A stretch of 64,000 nt of DNA from Ornithobacterium rhinotracheale (GCF_022832975.1 NZ_CP094846.1:1618501-1682500), one strand, 5' to 3'. Positions 1 to 8,967 are shown, counted from the stretch's first letter. Made by a program: numbers and translations. Notes: a model not told the origin generated them from the sequence alone.

Positions 1-306
1 TCTGGCGATAATGTGAAAATTGGAGATCATGTAAAAATCAAATACACAGGAAAAACCATCGACGGAAAAGTATTTGATAGCTCTGAGCAAAACCAACCAG
101 AAGGAATTGATTTCCTTTTGCAAGACGGTGCCCTTATCCCTGGATGGGTAGAAGGTTTACAGCTTATGAAAGTAGGTTCTAAATACGAATTCTATATTCC
201 AGCAGAATTAGCTTATGGCGACTCGAAAGCTGGCGAAGACATCGCACCAGGTTCTACTTTGATTTTTGATGTTGAAGTAGTGAGCAAAGACACCCCAAAA
301 AAGTAA
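1..306 (+). CDS. FKBP-type peptidyl-prolyl isomerase, 3' part
   Basis: This is the C-terminal part of an FKBP-type peptidyl-prolyl cis-trans isomerase, which speeds proline isomerisation during protein folding. The reading frame is open from base 1 and reads SGDNVKIGDHVKIKYTG, so the gene starts to the left of the window and GTG at 13 is not a real start. Family marks are KIKYTGKTIDGKVFDSS, IPGWVEGLQLMKVGSKY, the IPAELAYG strand and the end STLIFDVEVV, which together make one FKBP domain of about 95 residues. Whether a signal peptide or a dimerisation domain precedes it cannot be seen. Confidence 0.93.
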   Translation, partial: SGDNVKIGDHVKIKYTGKTIDGKVFDSSEQNQPEGIDFLLQDGALIPGWVEGLQLMKVGSKYEFYIPAELAYGDSKAGEDIAPGSTLIFDVEVVSKDTPKK

Positions 307-338
307 AAAGAAGATTTGATTTCTTAAATAAAAAACCT

Positions 339-366
339 AAAGGCAAAGAATTTAATCTTTGCCTTT
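339..366 (+). terminator. Hairpin after the FKBP gene
   Basis: A 10-bp perfect inverted repeat (AAAGGCAAAG, 8-nt loop, CTTTGCCTTT) lies 33 bp after the stop codon. No T-run follows the stem, so termination is plausible but weakly supported. Confidence 0.45.
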
Positions 367-407
367 GAACGCCTTATTTTTCATGCAAAAAAATGTATAT
401 TAGCATT

Positions 408-1529
408 ATGAAAAAAATCTTAATTGTATTTGGAACGCGCCCTGAAGCCATCAAAATGGCTCCGCTCGTAAAAGGCTTTCAAAATGATACGCAAAATTTT
501 GAAACCCGAGTGTGCGTTACAGCACAACACCGAGAAATGCTCGACCAAGTGCTAGATTTTTTCCAAATTACACCTAATTATGATTTAAATTTAATGCGAC
601 TAGAGCAAAATCTAAATCAACTTACGGCAGAAATTTTAATTCAGCTAAAATCGGTTTTAGATGATTTTCAGCCCGATTTTGTTTTTGTGCACGGTGACAC
701 CACCACGAGCATGGCGGCAGCATTAGCAAGTTTTTATCAGCAAATCACCGTGTGCCACATCGAAGCAGGATTGCGCACTTATAATTTAGCTTCTCCTTTC
801 CCCGAGGAGATGAATCGCCAAATAACGGCTCGCATGGCTCAATATCATTTTGCACCCACGAAACGCGCTAAACAAAATTTAATCAACGAAGGAATAACAG
901 AAAAAAATATCATCGTTACGGGCAACACCGTTATAGATGCTTTGATGCAATCGGTAGAGAAAATTAAACAAAATCCTAGTATCGTTCATCAAGATTTAAT
1001 TGATAAAATTAAAAATCAAGAAATAATTTTAATCACGGGACATCGCCGAGAGAATCACGGCACAGGCATTCAAAACATTTGTCAAGCCATTCTTGCTTTG
1101 GCTCAAAAATATCCCGAAAAGCGATTTATTTATCCCGTGCATTTAAATCCCAAAATCAAAGAACCTGTTCAGGAACTTTTGGGCAATACAGAAAATATTT
1201 TACTAGTTCCACCACTCGCCTATCAAGATTTTATTTGGCTGATGAATCAATCCAAAATCATAATTACCGATAGCGGAGGCATTCAAGAAGAAGCACCGAG
1301 TTTAGGCAAGCCCGTTTTGGTAACACGAAACACCACCGAGCGTCCCGAAGCACTAGAACACGGAACAGTGATTCTAGTAGGTACCGATACGCAAAAAATA
1401 ATTGATGAAACTTCTCGATTGCTCGACAATTCAGCATTTTATGCACAAATGAGCAATTTGCACAACCCTTATGGCGATGGCAAAGCCTGCGAAAAAATTA
1501 TTAACTTTACAGAAAATTTAAACCAATGA
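408..1529 (+). CDS. wecB: UDP-N-acetylglucosamine 2-epimerase (non-hydrolysing)
   Basis: This enzyme interconverts UDP-GlcNAc and UDP-ManNAc in the cytoplasm, the first step to ManNAc and ManNAcA units of surface polysaccharides. The protein (373 aa from the chosen start) has the family features FGTRPEAIKMAPL at the N-terminus, VHGDTTTS, HIEAGLRT, PFPEEMNR, TGHRREN and ITDSGGIQEEAP. I chose ATG 408 because family members start MKKILIVFGTRPEA; an in-frame ATG at 393 would add five residues. The stop overlaps the start of wecC (ATGA), so the two are translationally coupled. It heads a seven-gene run to 7463 with almost no spacing. Confidence in function is high. Confidence 0.95.
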   Translation: MKKILIVFGTRPEAIKMAPLVKGFQNDTQNFETRVCVTAQHREMLDQVLDFFQITPNYDLNLMRLEQNLNQLTAEILIQLKSVLDDFQPDFVFVHGDTTTSMAAALASFYQQITVCHIEAGLRTYNLASPFPEEMNRQITARMAQYHFAPTKRAKQNLINEGITEKNIIVTGNTVIDALMQSVEKIKQNPSIVHQDLIDKIKNQEIILITGHRRENHGTGIQNICQAILALAQKYPEKRFIYPVHLNPKIKEPVQELLGNTENILLVPPLAYQDFIWLMNQSKIIITDSGGIQEEAPSLGKPVLVTRNTTERPEALEHGTVILVGTDTQKIIDETSRLLDNSAFYAQMSNLHNPYGDGKACEKIINFTENLNQ

Positions 1530-2740
1530 AGGCTGATGTTGTAATTATGGGTTTAGGCTATATTGGATTGCCCACCGCCGCTATTTTAGCCAATAAAGGA
1601 CTGAATGTGTGGGGCGTAGATATTAATGATGATGTGGTGCAAACCATCAATCGTGGGGAAATTCATATTTTTGAACCAGATTTAAAGGAACTTGTGGCAG
1701 AGGCTGTGCAAAGCCAAAAATTACAAGCTAGTACAAAGATCATTCAAGCCAAAACCTATTTAGTTGTGGTACCTACGCCATTTAAGGAAAACCACCAGCC
1801 CGATACTTCGTTTGTAGAGAAAGCGATAGAAAACATTACGCCACATTTGCAACCAGAAGATTTAATCATCATTGAATCGACTTCGCCCATTGGTACGACC
1901 GAACGAATGCAAAATTTAGTTTTTAGCCTTCGCCCAGAATTAAAAAATCAAATCAATTTTGCGTATTGCCCCGAGCGTGTGTTGCCTGGTAATATTTTGC
2001 ACGAATTGATTTACAACGATCGTGTGATTGGCGGCACTACAGAGAAAGCAACCGAAAAAGCCATACAATTTTACACGCAATTTGTGCAAGGAGAATTGCA
2101 CGCAACCAATGCCAAAACTGCCGAAATGTGCAAACTCACCGAAAACTCCTCACGCGATGTGCAAATCGCATTTGCCAACGAGCTTTCATTGATTTGTGAA
2201 AAGGCAGACATCGATGTTTGGGAACTCATTCAACTAGCCAACAAGCACCCACGCGTGAATATCCTAAACCCTGGATGTGGCGTGGGCGGCCATTGCATTG
2301 CGGTGGATCCTTACTTTATTTTGTCAAACTTCCCGATGGAATCTCAATTAATCGGCAAAGCACGAGAAATCAATAATTATAAATCCTTTTGGTGTGCCGA
2401 ACAAATCAAAAAAGCAAGGAAAGATTTTGAGATAAAAAACGGAAAATCTCCCGCCATTGCACTTTTGGGTTTAGCCTTTAAACCCAATATTGATGATTTG
2501 CGAGAATCTCCTGCCAAATATATTGTGCAAAAAGTTTTGCAAGACGCACAAGACGAGGATTACTACATTGTAGAACCCAACATTGCCTCTCACAAAATAT
2601 TTAAACTTACGCCGTATCAAGAAGCCATAGAAAAAGCAGATATTATCGCTATTTTGATAGCACATGATGAGTTTAAAAATTTAGACTTAAAAGATAAAAT
2701 CGTTCTTGATTTTTGTGGCGTTCAATCTAAAAAGCATTAA
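1526..2740 (+). CDS. wecC: UDP-N-acetyl-D-mannosaminuronic acid dehydrogenase
   Basis: This enzyme oxidises UDP-ManNAc to UDP-ManNAcA with two NAD+, directly after wecB in the same pathway. The 404-aa protein has the Rossmann start VIMGLGYIGLPTAAILA, the conserved ESTSPIGTTE, YCPERVLPG and TENSSRDVQIAFANEL stretches, and the catalytic cysteine at about residue 257 in GVGGHC. The C-terminal UDP-binding domain has LGLAFKPNIDDLRESPA. It belongs to the UDP-glucose/GDP-mannose dehydrogenase family; the neighbouring wecB makes ManNAcA the likely product. It overlaps wecB by 4 bp, and the next gene starts 4 bp after its stop. Confidence 0.94.
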   Translation: MKADVVIMGLGYIGLPTAAILANKGLNVWGVDINDDVVQTINRGEIHIFEPDLKELVAEAVQSQKLQASTKIIQAKTYLVVVPTPFKENHQPDTSFVEKAIENITPHLQPEDLIIIESTSPIGTTERMQNLVFSLRPELKNQINFAYCPERVLPGNILHELIYNDRVIGGTTEKATEKAIQFYTQFVQGELHATNAKTAEMCKLTENSSRDVQIAFANELSLICEKADIDVWELIQLANKHPRVNILNPGCGVGGHCIAVDPYFILSNFPMESQLIGKAREINNYKSFWCAEQIKKARKDFEIKNGKSPAIALLGLAFKPNIDDLRESPAKYIVQKVLQDAQDEDYYIVEPNIASHKIFKLTPYQEAIEKADIIAILIAHDEFKNLDLKDKIVLDFCGVQSKKH

Positions 2741-2744
2741 AAAA

Positions 2745-3251
2745 ATGAAAACACTTTTATATTTACATGGGCTTAATTCTTGCTTGCACGACGATCGCAG
2801 AGAAACACTGCAAAACTATGACATAGAGATACTTGCCCCATCTATCGACTATGAAGGAAAACATGATTTATTAGATATTTTTGTAGAAAAATATAAATCA
2901 ATGGATCTAATTGTGGGATCAAGTGCGGGCGGATTGCTCGGTTATTATTTATCGGGAATTTTGCAAATTCCTGCAATTTTATTTAATCCAGCCTTGCCTT
3001 TTGCCAAAAATTACATCAATTTACCAAAACTTGCCCCAAGAGAAAAATTCTTGCAAGTCGTGATTGGAGCACAAGACAAAGTAGTGCCACCTCTAGAGAC
3101 TTTTAAAATTTTAAATTCAGATGACTTAAAAAATGCTTCAATGGAAATTCATTGGCACAACCAAATGGAACACAGCCTGCCTATTGATATTTTCACCGAA
3201 GAAATAGCCTATTTTTTCAATAAAATTTTTAGACAAAACAACTTTAAATGA
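2745..3251 (+). CDS. YqiA-like alpha/beta-hydrolase (putative esterase)
   Basis: A small cytoplasmic alpha/beta-hydrolase of 168 aa, resembling the YqiA/UPF0227 esterases. It starts MKTLLYLHGLNS (oxyanion-hole HG motif) and has the nucleophile elbow GSSAGG near residue 63, an acidic residue in VIGAQDKVVPP and a C-terminal His in MEHSLP, which complete a Ser-Asp-His triad. ATG 2745 fits the family start; an upstream in-frame ATG at 2706 lies inside wecC and would add 13 unlikely residues. Its 3' end overlaps the fucosidase start (ATGA). The substrate is unknown; the operon suggests deacylation linked to polysaccharide metabolism, but that is only inference. Confidence 0.75.
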   Translation: MKTLLYLHGLNSCLHDDRRETLQNYDIEILAPSIDYEGKHDLLDIFVEKYKSMDLIVGSSAGGLLGYYLSGILQIPAILFNPALPFAKNYINLPKLAPREKFLQVVIGAQDKVVPPLETFKILNSDDLKNASMEIHWHNQMEHSLPIDIFTEEIAYFFNKIFRQNNFK

Positions 3252-4627
3252 AAACAATAAAAAAAACAATTTTTGCCGTATTTTTAATGTGCTTTAGCTT
3301 GATTAAAGCACAAAATATCCCAACTCCAAAACCCAATCAACTTGATTTTTTAAATGCTGAATTAGGAGTGGTTTTCCATTATGATTTACATGTTTTTGAT
3401 AATGAAAAATATGGACAAGGAGGAAACAGAATCACACCTATTCCAGACTATAATATATTTAATCCTAAACATTTAGATACCGATCAATGGATTGCTGCCG
3501 CCAAAGCTATGGGAGCTAAATTTGCTATCCTTACGGCAACACACGAAACGGGATTCGCCCTCTACCAAAGCGATGTAAACCCGTATTGTATGAAGGCTTT
3601 GAAATTTCAAGACGGGAAAGGAGATATTGTGCGAGATTTTGTAAATTCTTGTAGAAAATATGGAATAAAACCAGGAATTTATATTGGAATCCGTTGGAAT
3701 TCATTTTTAGGCATTCACAATTTCAAAGCAGAAGGTGGCGGAGAATTTGCTAAAAGAAGACAAAAATGGTACAAAAAAATGTGCGAGGGCATGACTCACG
3801 AACTCACCTCTCGCTATGGCGATTTATTTGCCGTTTGGTTTGATGGAGGTGCCGATGATCCAAGAGATTTAGGACCCGATGTAGAGCCAATTGTAAGCAA
3901 AAATAATCCGAATTGCCTTTTTTATCACAATGTAGACCGCGCCGATTTCCGATGGGGTGGCTCGGAATCTGGCACAGTGGGCTATCCTAATTATTCAAGT
4001 TTTCCTACGCCATTTTCTCATAACAAAAACAACGACACTCAAAAAGCCTATCAATCTCTGTTAAAACACGGAGACCCAAACGGAAAATATTTTGTTCCCG
4101 CTATGGCAGACTCTCCGCTTAGAGGCTACAATGGGCGACACGAGTGGTTTTGGGAGCCAGGTGACGAAGAGGCAGTGTACCCACTCGCCCACTTGATGGA
4201 TATGTATGAAAAATCGGTTGGGAGAAACTCTACACTGATTTTAGGACTCACACCTAATCCAGACGGGCTGCTTGATGATGGTGATGTAAAGCGTTTAAGA
4301 GAGTTTGGGGAAGCCATTCAGCAAGCGTATGGGAATCCTATCGCCACACAAAAAGGAACGGGCAAAACGCTTTCAATCCGATTGAAAAATCCTGAAAAAA
4401 TCCAAAAAATCATTATTCAAGAAGATATAGCTAAAGGAGAAAGAATCAGAGAATTTATAATCGAAGCCAAAATCAAAAATCGCTGGGTGAAAATTGCCGA
4501 AGGTGAATCCGTGGGACATAAAAGAATCATCAAATTACCTAAAACTTACTTAGTTAAGGATGTAAGATTAAAGGTTACAAAATCTGTCGCCCCTCCTGTT
4601 ATTTCAAACTTTAGCCTCTTTTTATAA
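3248..4627 (+). CDS. Exported GH29 alpha-L-fucosidase
   Basis: A glycoside hydrolase family 29 enzyme expected to release alpha-L-fucose from glycans. The 459-aa protein starts with a Sec signal peptide (MKTIKKTIFAVFLMCF, cleavage probably near KAQ), so it acts outside the cytoplasm. The retaining nucleophile is the Asp of AVWFDGG at about residue 199. The GH29 substrate-binding segment reads TATHETGF instead of the more usual KHHDGF, which marks a distinct subfamily, and WGGSESGTVGYP and HEWFWEPGDE follow. The last ~85 residues look like a beta-sandwich. It is cotranscribed with polysaccharide genes and overlaps the preceding esterase by 4 bp. Host mucin glycans are a possible substrate. Confidence 0.88.
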   Translation: MKTIKKTIFAVFLMCFSLIKAQNIPTPKPNQLDFLNAELGVVFHYDLHVFDNEKYGQGGNRITPIPDYNIFNPKHLDTDQWIAAAKAMGAKFAILTATHETGFALYQSDVNPYCMKALKFQDGKGDIVRDFVNSCRKYGIKPGIYIGIRWNSFLGIHNFKAEGGGEFAKRRQKWYKKMCEGMTHELTSRYGDLFAVWFDGGADDPRDLGPDVEPIVSKNNPNCLFYHNVDRADFRWGGSESGTVGYPNYSSFPTPFSHNKNNDTQKAYQSLLKHGDPNGKYFVPAMADSPLRGYNGRHEWFWEPGDEEAVYPLAHLMDMYEKSVGRNSTLILGLTPNPDGLLDDGDVKRLREFGEAIQQAYGNPIATQKGTGKTLSIRLKNPEKIQKIIIQEDIAKGERIREFIIEAKIKNRWVKIAEGESVGHKRIIKLPKTYLVKDVRLKVTKSVAPPVISNFSLFL

Positions 4628-4640
4628 CAAAAAACACCCT

Positions 4641-5939
4641 ATGCAAAAAGTACTCTTAATCACCTATTATTGGCCTCCTTCTGGCGGTGCTGGCGTGCAA
4701 CGGTGGCTGAAAATGAGTAAATTTTTAGCCAAAAATTATTCGCTCAGTGTGCTTATTCCACAAGGGGCCGCCTACCCGATTTTAGACGAAACTTTGCAAA
4801 AAGATGTCGCACCCAATATTGAAGTCATCACAACACCGATTTGGGAACCGTATGCTTTAGCCCAAAAAATAAATCCTAAAAACAAGCAATATCAAAAAGG
4901 ACAAATCGAACCGAGCAAAAAACAATCTTTTTTATCTAAAATTTCTTTGTGGATTAGAGCTAATTTATTCATTCCAGACACACGCATTTTTTGGAAAAAT
5001 TCGGCAGTGAAAGAATGTTTAAAAAAGCTGAATTTAAACGATTTTGATGCAATCATCAGCACAGGGCCACCGCATACTTGCCATTTAATTGCCCTTGAAT
5101 TAAAACAGAAATTTCCGCATTTAAAATGGCTGGCAGATTTCCGCGATCCATGGACAGATATTGATTATTTTGGCAAACTCCCACTAACTCGTTGGGCATT
5201 GAAAAAACACAAAAAATTAGAAAAAGAAGTAATTTCTAAAGCCGATATTGTAACCACCGTTTCGCCCACTTGGGCAAATGATTTAGCACAAATCGGAGGC
5301 AGAAATGTAGAGGTAGTTTTTAATGCTTACGATGAATCTGATCTTAAAAGTATCGGTTTAATTAAATTAAATAAAAAACTAACTATTAATTATTTAGGCT
5401 CTTTAAATCACGACAGAAGTCCGTCGGTTTTGTGGCAACTTTTAGACCAAAAATGCCAAGAAAACGAATTTTGCCAACAATTTAATTTAAACCTAATTGG
5501 CAACATTGCCAGCGAAGTAAAAGAAGAAATTTTAGCTTTAAAAAACTTGGCACAATGCACACAATTCGTTCCCTATTTGTCGCACGACAAAGCCATACAA
5601 GAAATGTGCAAAAGCCATGTTTTGCTCCTGCTCATCAACGACACCGAAAACCAAAAAGGAATCATTCCTGGGAAATTTTTTGAATATCTAGCGACGGGCA
5701 GAGAGATTTTATGTTTGGGCGATCCCGACAGCGATTTGGCGACACTCTTACGCCAAACCAAAGCGGGCGAAATTTTTAAACGAAATGATGCTGAAAGTTT
5801 AAATCATTATCTTGATGATTTATACCAAAAGTTCAAAGAAAATCAATTAGATTTGTGGGATAATTATGCTAGCATTCAAGATTTTTCGCGCAGAAAATCT
5901 GCCGAAAAAATCATGAATTTACTAAACACGAAAAGATGA
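4641..5939 (+). CDS. Glycosyltransferase family 4 protein
   Basis: A GT-B fold glycosyltransferase of 432 aa, likely cytoplasmic and membrane-associated. The N-terminal domain begins VLLITYYWPPSGGAGVQRWL, a common GT4 glycine-rich start; DFRDPWTDIDYF follows in the middle, and the C-terminal donor-binding domain carries GIIPGKFFEYLATGREILC, in which Glu takes the usual E-x7-E position. It lies 13 bp after the fucosidase and overlaps the next lipoprotein gene by 4 bp. Acceptor and donor cannot be read from sequence; together with wecB and wecC it probably builds a surface polysaccharide. Confidence 0.85.
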   Translation: MQKVLLITYYWPPSGGAGVQRWLKMSKFLAKNYSLSVLIPQGAAYPILDETLQKDVAPNIEVITTPIWEPYALAQKINPKNKQYQKGQIEPSKKQSFLSKISLWIRANLFIPDTRIFWKNSAVKECLKKLNLNDFDAIISTGPPHTCHLIALELKQKFPHLKWLADFRDPWTDIDYFGKLPLTRWALKKHKKLEKEVISKADIVTTVSPTWANDLAQIGGRNVEVVFNAYDESDLKSIGLIKLNKKLTINYLGSLNHDRSPSVLWQLLDQKCQENEFCQQFNLNLIGNIASEVKEEILALKNLAQCTQFVPYLSHDKAIQEMCKSHVLLLLINDTENQKGIIPGKFFEYLATGREILCLGDPDSDLATLLRQTKAGEIFKRNDAESLNHYLDDLYQKFKENQLDLWDNYASIQDFSRRKSAEKIMNLLNTKR

Positions 5940-6280
5940 AAAATATATTTTTATTATTTAGCCTCTGCACCCTTTGCAGTTGCTACATTTATAGACCAAG
6001 CGATTCAAGAGAGGCTCAAACATCTATCGAAAAACAAATTGAGCCACAACATAGATACAAAATAATAAGCGATGGAGTTTCATACAAAATAAAAGCCATT
6101 GCATGGGAAGGTGATTCCTTAAAAACTGAAACAATCGGATTCAAGAAAAAGACTTTAAAATTCAATAAAAATCAAATTAGCTCGGTAGAAAATCGTGTAT
6201 TTTCTCGTGGGCGTAGCGATGCACTTACCTTTACAAGTTACGCTTTGATGGGCGGATTTATTTATTTTTTAACTAGATAA
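5936..6280 (+). CDS. Small lipoprotein of unknown function
   Basis: A 114-aa protein I do not recognise. It has a lipoprotein signal (MKNIFLLFSLCTLCSC, lipobox Cys near residue 16), a charged middle, and a hydrophobic C-terminus (ALMGGFIYFLTR) that could touch the membrane. The core, KYKIISDGVSYKIKAIAWEGDSL in shape, alternates in a beta-strand pattern. It overlaps the glycosyltransferase by 4 bp and ends 1 bp before the aminotransferase, so it is part of the operon. Confidence 0.7.
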   Translation: MKNIFLLFSLCTLCSCYIYRPSDSREAQTSIEKQIEPQHRYKIISDGVSYKIKAIAWEGDSLKTETIGFKKKTLKFNKNQISSVENRVFSRGRSDALTFTSYALMGGFIYFLTR

Positions 6281-6281
6281 A

Positions 6282-7463
6282 ATGAGAGAAGATTTTTTTA
6301 AATACCAAGCACAAACCACTGCGTTTGCTTCTGGCGTTGAAGTTTCGCACGCCAAGGGAAATTATATTTTTGGCACAGATGGCAAGGCTTATTTAGATTT
6401 TGAAGCGGGCGTATCTGCCAACACCTTAGGACATGGCAACGAGCGAATCAATCAGGCAATTATAGACCAAGTAAACAAGCACTTGCATGTGATGGTGTAT
6501 GGCGAATATGCACAAGAAAAGCCCGTGGCACTCTGCAAGCTTTTGGCTGAAACACTACCCGATCCACTCGAAGTGACTTATCTTGTAAACTCGGGTGCCG
6601 AGGCGATTGATGCCAGCTTAAAATTGGCTAAACGCGTAACGGGCAGACAAGAAATTATTTCGGCAAAAATGGCGTATCACGGAAACACGCACGGAGCGTT
6701 GAGCGTGAGCGGAAACGAAGATTTTAAACGAGCATTCCGTCCGTTGTTGCCCGATGTGCATTTTATTCAGTTTAATAACGAAGAAGACATTCAGCGTATT
6801 ACAGAAAAAACAGCGGGTGTAATTTTAGAAACCATTCAAGGTGCGGCAGGCTTTATTCAGCCACACAACGGCTGGCTAAAGCGTGTGAAACAACGCTGCG
6901 AAGAAGTAGGTGCTCTTTTGATTTTAGACGAAATTCAACCAGGCTTTGGACGCACAGGCAAGTGGTTTGCCTTTGAACATTATGGTGTGGTACCCGATAT
7001 TTTGGTTTTAGGAAAAGGCATGGCGGGTGGCTTGCCGATTGGTGCTTTTGTGGCTTCTGCCGCACACATGAAAAAACTCCAAGCCAATCCTAAATTAGGG
7101 CATATCACAACTTTTGGCGGAAACCCCGTTGTGGCAGCAGCGGCATTGGCTACCATGCAAGAACTGCATGAAGGCTCATATATTCAAGACATTCAGGCAA
7201 AAGAAGATTTGTTTAGAAAATTGCTGGTGCACCCTGCCATTAAATCATTTCCAGGCAAAGGGCTGATGCTCGCTCTCGAGCTCGAAAACGAACAAATCGT
7301 GCAGAAAGTTTCGGCTTTGGCGATGAAAAAAGGATTAATTCTGTTTTGGCTTCTGTACGAGACTCAATTCCTGCGTATTACACCACCACTCACGATTAGC
7401 ATGGAGGAAATCGAAAAAGGCTGCCAAATCATTTTGGAATGTCTAAATGAAGTAACAATATAA
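6282..7463 (+). CDS. Class III PLP-dependent aminotransferase
   Basis: A PLP enzyme of the acetylornithine/ornithine aminotransferase group (class III, fold type I), 393 aa. It shows NSGAEAIDASLKLAK (phosphate-binding), AYHGNTHGALSVSG, the cofactor aspartate in LILDEIQPGFGRTGKWFAF, and the Schiff-base lysine in VLGKGMAGGLPIGAF. The family contains ArgD, RocD, GabT and others, and the sequence does not settle the substrate. No arginine genes lie nearby. It is the last gene of the operon from wecB and is followed by a strong terminator, so an amino-sugar or amino-acid role linked to the surface cluster is possible. Confidence 0.85.
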   Translation: MREDFFKYQAQTTAFASGVEVSHAKGNYIFGTDGKAYLDFEAGVSANTLGHGNERINQAIIDQVNKHLHVMVYGEYAQEKPVALCKLLAETLPDPLEVTYLVNSGAEAIDASLKLAKRVTGRQEIISAKMAYHGNTHGALSVSGNEDFKRAFRPLLPDVHFIQFNNEEDIQRITEKTAGVILETIQGAAGFIQPHNGWLKRVKQRCEEVGALLILDEIQPGFGRTGKWFAFEHYGVVPDILVLGKGMAGGLPIGAFVASAAHMKKLQANPKLGHITTFGGNPVVAAAALATMQELHEGSYIQDIQAKEDLFRKLLVHPAIKSFPGKGLMLALELENEQIVQKVSALAMKKGLILFWLLYETQFLRITPPLTISMEEIEKGCQIILECLNEVTI

Positions 7464-7469
7464 TATCAA

Positions 7470-7500
7470 AAAGACTTAAAATACTTATTTTTAAGTCTTT
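7470..7500 (+). terminator. Rho-independent terminator of the wecB operon
   Basis: A 12-bp perfect stem (AAAGACTTAAAA / TTTTAAGTCTTT) with a 7-nt loop runs straight into a T-run, 6 bp after the aminotransferase stop. Confidence 0.85.
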
Positions 7501-7630
7501 TTTTTATAAATACGCCTTAATAGATTGCATATAATTCAACTGAAAAACAAATAATTAAAATAAAAATAAAATATAGTTCTTCCCCCATAAGGTTAAAAAC
7601 CCTAAATTCATAAAGAATACAATCAACTTT

Positions 7631-7662
7631 TTTCGTGAGATTTAAAATTTGCTATAGTTTTG
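7631..7662 (+). promoter_or_regulatory. Bacteroidota-type promoter for the secreted protein gene
   Basis: The -7 box TAGTTTTG at 7655-7662 fits TAnnTTTG. A weak -33 element, TTTC at 7631, lies 20 bp upstream. The gene starts 25 bp downstream. Confidence 0.55.
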
Positions 7663-7687
7663 CGGGCTTGTTTAAAAAAATACATAT

Positions 7688-8497
7688 ATGAAAAGTCTTA
7701 AATACACAGCAATTATTTCATTTAACTTATTTTTCTCACTATCATTTGCTCAAGTGGGAATCAATACTACCGCCCCTAAAGCTACGGTAGAAATTCAAAC
7801 TTCTAAAAAAGAAAATGGCATAGAAGGAGTTTTAATTCCCCGAGTAACTACCCAAAGGGCTGAAACGATGGGCGAAGAAGTTCCAGAGTCTACTTTGGTA
7901 TATATCACAGATGGTGTAACTGGAAACAACACAGCCTCTCAAATTCAAGGAAAAGGTTTTTACTACTTTGATACTTCTACCAAAAAATGGACAAAAATAG
8001 GGGGCAGCGCTAGCACCAGTAACGAAGTTACCTTATATTCAGGAGATGGAGTTTTACCTACCAATCGCGTTGTGAAAATGAATGGAAACAACCTATCTTT
8101 TGAAGGAAATGGAAATGTGGGGATAGGAACCTCTACTCCTACTGAAAAATTAGAGATTTCTGAAGGCAATGTGAAAATAAAAGATTTGTATTCCTCCACA
8201 GCAACAAGTGAAGAAACTATAAAGCCTGTTGCCGTAAAAGAAGATGGAACATTAACTACAGCTCCAGAAACTCCACAAACCATTTTAGGCTTATTCGAAG
8301 CAAATACCCTTTACACCTTACAAGTAAGTGCAAAAAATTTCTTTCCAATAATAACACATTTTGAGCACGAAGGTGGTATTATGGGGTATGATTTTAGTAT
8401 TAGAGATGGTATTTGGCATTTGGCAATATTGCCCGCAAACGGATTACGTGTAGGCGCGCAAAAAGCATATGTAGGAATTTCATTTATCAATCGATAG
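7688..8497 (+). CDS. Secreted protein of unknown function
   Basis: A 269-aa exported protein with a Sec signal (MKSLKYTAIISFNLFFSLSFAQ). The mature N-terminus QVGINTTAPKATVEI is a recurring start of flavobacterial surface proteins; a second such repeat, NVGIGTSTPTEKLEI, follows near residue 145. These GIGT-P repeats occur in large cell-surface and fibre-like proteins. The C-terminal ~80 residues are beta-rich. It has its own promoter and terminator, so it is a single-gene unit. Function is unknown. Confidence 0.75.
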   Translation: MKSLKYTAIISFNLFFSLSFAQVGINTTAPKATVEIQTSKKENGIEGVLIPRVTTQRAETMGEEVPESTLVYITDGVTGNNTASQIQGKGFYYFDTSTKKWTKIGGSASTSNEVTLYSGDGVLPTNRVVKMNGNNLSFEGNGNVGIGTSTPTEKLEISEGNVKIKDLYSSTATSEETIKPVAVKEDGTLTTAPETPQTILGLFEANTLYTLQVSAKNFFPIITHFEHEGGIMGYDFSIRDGIWHLAILPANGLRVGAQKAYVGISFINR

Positions 8498-8566
8498 AAT
8501 GTTGAGATAATAAAACTTTTAAGGGCATTTTGGGAGTGCTTGGACGAAACAACAAAATAAAATCAT

Positions 8567-8594
8567 AAGGCTTAAAATTGATATTTTAAGCCTT
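8567..8594 (+). terminator. Rho-independent terminator
   Basis: A 12-bp perfect stem (AAGGCTTAAAAT / ATTTTAAGCCTT), 4-nt loop, is followed by eight or more T. It serves the secreted protein gene ending at 8497. Confidence 0.88.
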
Positions 8595-8666
8595 TTTTTT
8601 TCAATAATTTATTTCATTCACTTAGTACTCAGTTTTATACTCATCAGTAAAAAATTATGAAAACAA

Positions 8667-8700
8667 AAAACCATTGAAAATCATAATTTTCAATGGTTTT
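8667..8700 (-). terminator. Terminator of the tRNA-Met unit
   Basis: A 15-bp perfect stem with a 4-nt loop (CATA) begins 6 bp beyond the 3' end of the tRNA. On the minus strand it continues into a T-rich run. Confidence 0.85.
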
Positions 8701-8706
8701 GCTATG

Positions 8707-8780
8707 TAGCGAGGAGCAGAATCGAACTGCCGACCTCCGGGTTATGAATCCGACGCTCTAACCAACTGAGCTACCTCGCC
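8707..8780 (-). tRNA. tRNA-Met (anticodon CAT)
   Basis: The minus strand folds into a 74-nt cloverleaf. The acceptor GGCGAGG pairs with CCTCGCT, the D-arm is GCTC/GAGC, the anticodon loop is TTCATAA with CAT, and the T-arm is GGCAG with loop TTCGATT. The 3' CCA is not encoded. A standard 7-bp acceptor with a G:U first pair and an A:C mismatch closing the anticodon stem suggests elongator Met. tRNA-Ile2 also carries CAT before modification, so the identity is not absolute. Confidence 0.93.
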
Positions 8781-8794
8781 GTTCAAAAGGAATG

Positions 8795-8827
8795 CAAATA
8801 TAATAACTTATTTTTTTATCTCACAAA
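8795..8827 (-). promoter_or_regulatory. Promoter of tRNA-Met
   Basis: On the minus strand TTTG (8824-8827), 21 bp, then TATATTTG (8795-8802), a full match to the Bacteroidota consensus, 14 bp before the mature tRNA 5' end. Confidence 0.8.
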
Positions 8828-8967
8828 TATTTTTGTAGCTTTTTTATTTCTTAATTCATACTTATTTGATTTTCAATTTCATTTAGATTAAAATTTATTA
8901 GTTTTTAAACATCATTTCTTAAGCTATTAAATTCTCTTAAATTCAAGGTTAGCCCTTTGATTTAATG

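Noticed and set aside
339..366. Riboswitch before wecB
   Set aside because: Only one simple hairpin without further conserved structure; best read as the end of the FKBP transcript.
8707..8780. tRNA gene as integration site of a mobile element
   Set aside because: No integrase and no second copy of the tRNA 3' end in the window.
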